Part shown: positions 56,209 through 64,000 of the stretch, one piece after another | How positions within the stretch are numbered: position 1 is the first letter of the stretch | How the letters are laid out: the number at the start of each line of letters is the position of its first letter | Assembly (NCBI GenBank): GCA_027886185.1 | Contig: WOAB01000056.1 | Span: forward strand, 558,001-622,000 | Source: Rheum nobile | Taxonomy: Eukaryota > Streptophyta > Magnoliopsida > Caryophyllales > Polygonaceae | DNA: 64,000 bases | Reading direction: 5' to 3' | The notes under the pieces: generated by a model | Database searches by the model: none | What the model saw: only the letters and a program-made list of their open reading frames with translations | What the model was told of the DNA's origin: nothing | Translations under genes and position numbers: made by a program

Positions 56209-57423
56209 CGGATATTTCGCCTGGTGTCCCTGAGTTTTGGGCTTTTTCGCGAAATACCCAGAGGTTTTGACATTTTCGCCTGGTACCCCTGAATTTTTGA
56301 TCAATTTCGCCTGGTACCCCTGAGTTTTTGACAATTTCGCCATATGCCCTTGAATTAAAAAAAATTAAAAAAAAAGTTTAAAAAAAATTAAAAAAATTAA
56401 AAAATAATAATAGAGAACTAAAATAATTAAAATTAAAATTGAATTAAAATATTAAACTAGGAATGGTTAAAATTGAATTAATCTTGATTACTGAATAATA
56501 ATAGAGAACTAATTTGATTTTATTAAAATTAAAATAATTAGAATTACTTTGGATATTATCTTAAACTAGGAATGGTTAAAATATTAACTTTTCATCTAAA
56601 TAATAACTTGGATTGAAATTTCTAGTAAATTTTGCCTTAAAATTAAAATAATAAGATTATTTAGTAAATTTTGAGACATATTTTAAGGGTATATACTAAA
56701 TTTTGAGACATATATTGAAGGGTATATACTAAAAATCTATTAGTTGTTAAAAATCTTGAGGCAAAATTATGTATATACCCTTCAATATATGTCTCAAAAT
56801 TTAGTATACCCTTAAAATATATACCCTTCAATATATGTCTCAAGATTTTTAAGGATATACTAAATTTTGAAGGGTATATTTGAATTAATTTATCTCCAAC
56901 TAATTCAATTTTCAAGGCTTATCGGTAAAACGATTATTTATACGATTAAAAATCTATTAGTCGTATATTCTAAATAATCTTATCATAAATAAATAAATTT
57001 CAAATTTTATTTATAAGTCTAGAAATTTCAATCCAAGTTATTATTTAGATGAAAAGTTAATATTTTAACCATTCCTAGTTTAAGATAATACCCAAAGTAA
57101 TTCTAATTATTTTAATTTTAATAAAATCAAATTAGTTCTCTATTATTATTCAATAATCAAGATTAATTCAATTTTAACCATTCCTAGTTTAATATTTTAA
57201 TTCAATTTTAATTTTAATTATTTTAGTTCTCTATTATTATTTTTTAATTTTTTTAATTATTTTTTAATTATTTTTAATTCAAGGGCATATGACGAAATTG
57301 TCAAAAACTCAGGAATACCAGGCGAAATTGGTCAAAAACTCAGGGATACCAGGCGAAAATGTCAAAACCTCTGGGTATTTCGCGAAAAAGCCCAAAACTC
57401 AAGGACACCAGGCGAAATATCCG
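56209..57423. mobile_element. Foldback MULE-type element, almost wholly palindromic
   Basis: The ends CGGATATTTCGCCTGG and CCAGGCGAAATATCCG are flanked by ATTATCATT (56200-56208 and 57424-57432), a perfect 9-bp duplication typical of MULEs. The two halves are complementary nearly throughout, with arms of about 600 bp meeting near 56816. The outer 140 bp contains repeated TTTCGCCTGGTACCCCTGA units. It is non-coding and would form a very long RNA hairpin if transcribed. Confidence 0.9.
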
Positions 57424-57723
57424 ATTATCATTTGTGGGTTCAATCAAATTGTGAAAAATGGAGTTGGTTAATAGTAGTTTCGCTTAAAAGATGCACATAC
57501 AGCAGTTGAAACATTGTAGTTTAATTATTTCTAAGCTGCCGAAATTAGGACATCGTTAGAGAACCTATTTGTTAATGACTTCACATCAGAAATCAGGACA
57601 TCGTTAGAGAACCTACGTCTGAATTAGATATTGCACATGTCCTTTGATAGGTACGATCATCTCAATTCAATTTTTCTTACGAGTCGTTAAGGAAATTTAA
57701 ACCCGAATTTATGGAAAAACGTT

Positions 57724-58082
57724 TAAGGCTCCGTTCGGTATTTTTTTTTAAAGATTAATAGAGCTTGATTTTTTTTTTAATTTAGTTAATGAGTGTTCGG
57801 TAAAAAACGTTAATTTAGCTTATGAAGCTTATAGTAGATTAGTGTAGCTTAATTTTTCCATTTTTTTTAATGTGACCCCCTAGATTGTTGAAGATTAACA
57901 AGCTGGATTTTACATTTATCTCATTTCAGCTTATAATACTGAATATCAACTATATTTTGTAAATAATTAAGCTAATAAACTCAGTTCCAACTCCAATTAT
58001 TCATTCAGCTGCAACTCTTGCTTCAGCTACTTATTCAGCTCAAGTTTTCATTTCAACTAAATTTACTGAACAGAACCTAAAA
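57724..58082. mobile_element. Possible MITE
   Basis: The ends AAGGCTCCGTTCGGTA and, reversed, TTTTAGGTTCTGTTCAGTA are imperfect inverted repeats of a kind common in plant hAT MITEs. The interior has repeated CAGCTxxTTATTCAGCT motifs. No clean duplication was found. Confidence 0.45.
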
Positions 58083-59504
58083 GAATTTAGCGTCTTATCT
58101 CACTGGACTAACCAATAATTGATTATGGAAAGTGATTTTAAATTGGCGGATATGTTAAATATATAGATTCTTAAGTATTGTAATATTCTCTGTTGATCCA
58201 TGTATAACTTCTATTCATTTTGTTCTAATCAAGCAAATCTCTAAAATATTAAAACGTCTTCGACTTTGCATTCGTGACCCTTCTTCTATTATTGTCAATA
58301 TTTTTTTTTCTACTGAATTCCCATAATAAATGTAATTTCAAAAAGAAGCACAATGCAATTTGTGATAGGTTAGAAACCAAAATATAACAACATAAAGTTT
58401 TAGGATGAGTAATGAGTATAGAAAAAGATGATTTTAAATTAGAACCAACAAAAAACATAGTATAGAATTTTAGGATCAACGACCCAATTGATTTCCCTTG
58501 TCTGAACTAAATGAGTTTGGATGAATAAATTTTAAAAACAAAATTGTGGATGATTATATCAGAATTTCAGGATCACAGTGTAAACTGTTGGTAAATTCAA
58601 AACTCAAAAGTCATGATCACACGATATTTGTCAATAACAAGTTTTAATTATACGCCACACGTGTAGCGAAAATTTCTGCATGTAAGATTTGAAATTTCAT
58701 CAACAAGCAAAAGTTTAGACCAACTTGCATATATGTTCCGGAGTATATTAGTTATTTATTTATATACATTTGTATTCAAAAAAAATATTCGTCGATCATT
58801 CCGATTACATAACAAAAGTGAGGAATCCCTTTATGCTCTAAGCATGAATTGTGTTGTTGTGTAAATATAACAAATTTGTTACATCATCATGAGCTGTTAA
58901 TTACATCAACTGTAATTTCTTAAGTATTTCAGACAAAGAAGCATAATTAATTCAATTTTTCTAACCTATAAGGACATATATTAAGATCTCTTATATAGAA
59001 AATTTTGATTATGTGTTAATTTTTTAGAATTTTTTTAAATTTTTTTAAATGAATTTACCATTTTTTATTTAAGATTTATATTTCTTAATAAAAATTCTTA
59101 ACCTATGTCCTTACTGTAATTAATTATTCACACTTTTCACTTTCCATTAATATTTCCTCCCCGTTATTTCAAGCATGAAAATGTGATAAAATTGACTAAA
59201 TAGTTTGATAGCATAAAATCTATCTTGATGTGAATCATGTGATATCATTTTGATATACTTTAGCGTTATATACAACATACATACTAAATTTATTTCACCA
59301 GATAGTGTTTCCATTCACCTTTTTTAATGGATATATAATTTCATTCACATATATTATTCATGAACTCAAGTATATATATATTAATTGTGTATACAATATA
59401 TAGGTCAATCATATACTCATGTTTGTAAAATTAATAATTGGTGATTATGAATATAAAAAGGTCCTATCGATTTATAAAAAAATAAACTCATACAAACAAA
59501 GAGG
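58083..59504. other. AT-rich intergenic DNA
   Basis: I see no gene or element with defined ends. Confidence 0.6.
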
Positions 59505-59506
59505 AA

Positions 59507-61152
59507 CGCTCCGGTAAAATGAGAGTTATGATAAAACGAAAGTATTAATCTGAAGCGTTGGATTGATGGTGATGGATGGTTGGATGATTGGGCCTTATAA
59601 TGGGTATGGTAGGGGTGTAACCACCAAATCTACTCTAATAATGCAATTATTTAATTTTTAATTAGGAAAAGATAATAAATGAGGTTGTTAGATGAGAGAG
59701 AAAACACAATATTTTCTCTTTCCTAAAACGCTGCAACCCGATTGATAAAACAGTAGTCGATATTCATTCAAAATGTTATGATATTCACGTACTTTTTAAA
59801 TCGATATTTATAAAAACAGTAGTCGATATTCATTAAAACAATATCGATATTCAGAGTTTAATTCGCACATGATGATTATCGGTTACAGGAATTAGGCGAT
59901 ATTCATACAAACTGTATTGATATTCGTGTGTTAATTTCAATCTTTTGGAATAAATTCATGATCTTCGAAACTTTTTCTTTGTATTTGGTGAATATCGCAT
60001 ATCCAATTTTGAATAACCTAGTTGATTGTAATATCGTGAATATTACACGAATATCACCCCCAATATCGTGAATATTACATGAATATCATCAATCAAATTA
60101 TGAATATTGATCACTACCCAATGGACCGTACGTAATTAACGTGAATATCAATGACCAACAACTCATACAACACCATCATCAAGCAGAATCTGAATCCACA
60201 TGAATATCAATATTATTATAATGAATAACACCACAGAGAAATTGATAATCAAATATACAATATCCGAAACATAAATATCAAAACACACAAATTGTAACAC
60301 TGTGAATAACAATACTGTTAACATGAATATCATAACGCGAAATATGAACATCAACATTAGAGTAAAAAACCAAAAGGATTTAGGGTTTTTTTGAATTAGG
60401 GATCCTCTAATGGCGGCCACCAGAGCCACTCTCCTCGCCGCCGCCGCCTCGTTCTCCGTCGGAAACCTCCCGCACACACAACCAAACCCACACCCCACCA
60501 GCTCCAACCCATATCGAACCACCACACCGATCCCATACCAAATCCACCGAACCAACCAAGCTCGACCACCACCACGCAGCCGCTGCATCCTCACCGCCAG
60601 CCTCGCGCCGAACCATGTCCCACAACCCACTTCACCAACCCCGCCAACGCCCAGTTCCGAGCCCGCCTCTCCTGACCTCTCCCGCCGCGCGACCGCCAGA
60701 TTCGAACCCAGATCCACCGCGCATTGCGATGCGACCAAGCCGTTGCCCAACGCCATTGGCGCCCCGACTTCCGCCCCCTGCTGCTGCTCACGACCACCGA
60801 ACCCACTGACAAGCCACCACTCGCCCACCGCATCACTCAACCCGCATTCCACCGCCAGAGGGGAAAATGGTGGTCGGATTTGGTGGTGTTGGGTGGTTCC
60901 GGCGAGTTTATCTATGGTGGGAGATGAAAAGGCAGGGAAGAATTATGGAGAGAGGAGATCGGTTATTGGAATTGGGAGAGAGATATGAGGATATGAAGAG
61001 AGGAGATCCCATAAATAACATGAATAGAATCAATCAGGTGTGTGCATTCCACAATATAAATTTGCACCCTTTTAGATCCGATCCGGGCCATTGATTTGGT
61101 TCTAATCTAAAGGCCCTTATTTATACTTCCGTTTTATCCTAAAGGATTGTTT
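59507..61152. mobile_element. Probable non-autonomous element enclosing a GC-rich open-frame island
   Basis: GATAAAACGAAAGTAT near the left end and, reversed, GATAAAACGGAAGTAT near the right end suggest inverted termini; outer ends and duplication are uncertain. Between them are many dispersed TGAATATCA motifs (59750-60360), then a sharply GC-rich block (60400-60880). That block is open on both strands (plus 192 codons at 60410-60988; minus 229 codons at 60163-60852). The encoded sequences are Pro/Ala/Ser-rich or Gly-rich with no recognised domain, so I do not call a gene. It could be a captured gene fragment. Confidence 0.4.
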
Positions 61153-61159
61153 CACTAGA

Positions 61160-63456
61160 ATCAAATTCTACAAACAAAAGTATAGTATATACTTATGTTA
61201 CAATATATATACAAAGATCCTCTGTATCTAAGTCAAATCTTAATTAAACGTTATGGCAGTTGGGGTTTAATTAGGTGAGAACGATTATTACTGTGTAAAA
61301 TGATTAATGAGAATGACGCACATACAAGCAAAAATTTACGCACATATAGACAAAAACTTATGCACTTTAGAAACTCATGCACATACAAGCAACAAATTAT
61401 GCAGTTTAGAACATGCACAAGTTTTTGCTTGCATTTGCATAAGTTTTCGACCGTGTGACCGTAAATTTGTGCACATTCAAAAAGTGCACAAAATTTTCGC
61501 TTATATGTACATGAGTCTTAAAAGTGCATAAATTTTTAACTGTATATATTTATGAAATTTTTTATAATGCTATTTAGCAATGTCTTTTAAGTACATATAC
61601 TGTTTGTGTATTTTTTCTTGACAAACCTTATATACTAGGTGGATTATTATGTTTTGAAAAAATATTTTTAACTAATTTATATTTTTAAAAACATTTTTGG
61701 ACAAATAGTAAAGAGAACTACCTAAGAAATGTTAGTTTCAATTATATTGTGAGAATTTTAAATAAGATTAATTCAAGTACCTTATAAAATTTTTAACTTA
61801 TTTCACAATTATTGTGAAAAAAAATAGAAAATACAAACATTTGGATAAAAAAAATAAAGAGAAAGCAAATGACACAAATTGTTTGTTTAAAAATAAAAAG
61901 AATTCAAAAGATGGAAAATGGAGGACTCAACCCCCAAATCTTTATGATCAACCTCTCACTCTCTAACCATTTGAGCTAATAGCTCTTTGTGATTTCATAC
62001 ACAACACATTAATATACATATTTAATTAAAATATTATTATTTATATATATATCTTCATCCAGGGGAAGGGGGGTCACCAGACCCCTAGATCCGTCTATGC
62101 GTATATATGCATACATTTTTGTTTATATATACATCATTATCATTTTATACGATAATAATCATTCTTACATAATTAAACCTAGAACGGTTTCCTATTACCA
62201 TCTCAATTCTCAAACCAAGCGATTTTGACTTTACAGCCATGTAACATATTTAATTAAATTAATTCTAATGAACAATCATGTGAGAAGACGCTTGACTTTA
62301 CTCTAACAAAACCTTTTACATGTAATCTTAACTTAATAAACGTCATTATGCATCATAATTATCTTTTATGTTCGGGTACTACAGAGGTCCTTTCCAAAAT
62401 AGGTATACTTCATTCATAACGCATTAACGATTACATTTGAACAATGTACATACGCTTATTTATAGATCTTCATCCTGCTAAACCAACCTGAAAATAATAT
62501 AAAAATCAAATCTCTAGAAAGAGAACACTAGAACAAATGACATTCAATTCTTATGGGTTTAAAAAGGTTGAAAGTCTTTTTTTTTGAGGAATACAAAACG
62601 TGAATCAACCATTCGCTAGTAATCATATAGCTAAACAACTAAACAAGACGTACAGAAATGTGATTATGTGAGGTAAGAATATTATGTAGACACGGTTGGG
62701 TTTTGGTCTTTGGGTCCGTCCGTACAATAGTCTTTTGGGCCCATACGTACAATAGTATAATGAGCATAATTAGAGTTTCGATCATTAGCTAAAATACTCC
62801 GTTTAATCGTTGTAATTGTTATCACAATAGTAAGAAAAATCCTGACTTGATAGTGTTCCCAGACGTAATAATATTCTGTGACGAACTGAGTAAATAATTA
62901 TCGTGTTCTTTGATTCGTTTTTCTCTCGTTACTGCGTTCGAATCCTAATAGATAGAAGAAATCGTAAGTAATGATTGAACTTTCTCCTCAAACAAAAGAA
63001 CATTTCAAACAAAAGAAAACCCATCCTAATAAAAAAATGTGTAAGATACGTACACACTGAATTTATTCATTTTAGTTAGATATAAATATTTGATAAATGA
63101 CGGTCACGCCAAGTAATATTTTGACCTGAATTATACAAATTGTGCTTATGTCTTCCCATTCACTTCCATACTAGAATTTGTGAATTTGCCAATTCTTTTA
63201 TAATTAAGAATGAATATGTACGTGATGGTTCTCGCGTTTATAGAGTTAAAGAAATATAACTTTATTTGACATTTATATCAAAAGAGCGCGATAATCTTCT
63301 TCTTTATTGCATCTTGAGAGATTCAACTATAGATTACAAATCAACGACTTGATTACAAAAGAACCAACCATTGACCTTCAATCCCAAACCGACAAATCCG
63401 GCCTCGGATCGAAGATCCTTTCACATGAAGTGTTGGAGGCCTATTTATAGAAGAAG
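61160..63456. other. AT-rich intergenic DNA with small repeats
   Basis: Repeated ATGCACATACAAGCAAAAATTT-type motifs lie at 61315-61560. A tRNA-like relic and a TAGATCCG/CCCTGG patch (62060-62100) follow. No gene is seen. Confidence 0.55.
61919..61986 (-). repeat. tRNA-related relic (SINE head or tRNA pseudogene)
   Basis: The minus strand reads TTAGCTCAAATGGTTAGAGAG (A-box-like), followed about 30 bases later by GGGGTTGAGTCCTCC (B-box-like). The acceptor stem does not pair convincingly, so it is not called a tRNA gene. Confidence 0.45.
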
Positions 63457-63618
63457 CTAGCTGCTTGTCACCAGATTGTATCAGCTGCTTGTATCACTTG
63501 CATGCATCAACTAGTTGCTTATACCAGCTATTGTCACCAGCTTGTATCCCCTGCTTGCATTAGCTAGTTGCTTGCATCAACTACTTGTTATCAACTTGTA
63601 TCACCTACTTGCATCACC
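63457..63618. repeat. Irregular minisatellite of CTTGTATCACCTGCTTGCAT-like units
   Basis: Variants of GCTTGTATCACxTGCTTGCATCA are repeated about seven times, with 20-25-bp spacing. Non-coding. Confidence 0.8.
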
Positions 63619-64000
63619 ATCTAGGTTGAGTAACTAGCTCGAGAGAACGCGATGAAAAAAGACGACGAGTGCTAATTTTACAAAATTAACGCGTCCTATA
63701 AATTAGCGCGTTCCATCACTTAAAAAATAATGTAGTCGTGAGAGATGGAATTGATTATACTTATGTCAGAACCATTTGCATATATATTAATTATATGATC
63801 ATAAAACTTATGTAAAGTGGGAAATCTTACAAAATAACCGATATAATCCAATTAAGAATGCCTTCACACACAAACTGTAAAGTTGATGTTATAATTTTAA
63901 AAGGGCCACTTGTCTTATCTTGTTCAGCTGGTATGTATATATGGAACAATGGCCAATTGGACATGAATTTATGTACTACACCATTTTGCCAAATTCAACG
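63619..64000. other. AT-rich intergenic DNA to window end
   Basis: No feature is recognised. Confidence 0.6.

Noticed and set aside
60163..60988. Two long overlapping frames (229 and 192 codons) as genes
   Set aside because: They are antisense to each other in a GC-rich block, compositionally biased and without domains. Kept only as part of a possible element.

Overview
This is a plant nuclear genomic window, almost certainly from a eudicot. It has AT-rich intergenic DNA, GT-AG introns, tRNA-derived SINEs, iMet-primed Ty3 retrotransposons and a canonical plant nuclear gene (the tRNA exportin PAUSED/XPOT). I cannot name the species. Only two ordinary host genes are convincing: a small three-helix membrane protein at 40.1-40.4 kb and the 13-exon PAUSED gene at 46.2-53.0 kb. 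Nearly everything else is transposable elements, many nested.

Layout. 1-9280: a decayed minus-strand Ty3 element of chromovirus type, with its 3' LTR cut by the window edge, a complete 2.3-kb 5' LTR, an iMet primer-binding site and broken gag/RT/IN. 10.6-18.5 kb: a Russian-doll stack. A possible old MITE holds a mariner-like element (TA target duplication, DD39D transposase pseudogene). That element holds a solo LTR (ACACT duplication), which holds a SINE cluster with a 432-bp palindrome (GTACAAC duplication). 19884-29864: a nearly complete 10-kb Mutator-like element (MULE). 30536-38947: a plus-strand Tat-lineage Ty3 element (GAAAC duplication, two RNase H domains, 116-bp tandem repeats before the 3' LTR), itself interrupted by another LTR-like insertion. 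39.4-64 kb: the two host genes plus MITEs, a retroposon, SINEs and foldback elements.

The MULE is the most interesting object. Its transposase gene is open through five exons (974 codons). It combines an FAR1/WRKY-GCM1-type zinc finger, a DDE core (D286, D348, E458), a SWIM-like motif, a GRPR AT-hook-like patch and a C-terminal OTU cysteine-protease domain. The opposite strand carries a five-exon plant mobile domain (PMD) gene with two in-frame stops, and a small unrecognised gene. Nineteen copies of one 23-bp palindrome (9-bp arm, 5-bp loop, 9-bp arm; best form TGGGCGGCA/TGCCGCCCA) occur in the two terminal arms, in a central bidirectional promoter and in one exon. Three copies sit 17-19 bp upstream of TATA-like boxes. 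One central promoter points into a region of large nested inverted repeats that includes two 73-nt miRNA-precursor-like hairpins. This suggests a shared operator controlling transposase, PMD, the small gene and possibly a hairpin RNA. That interpretation is inference.
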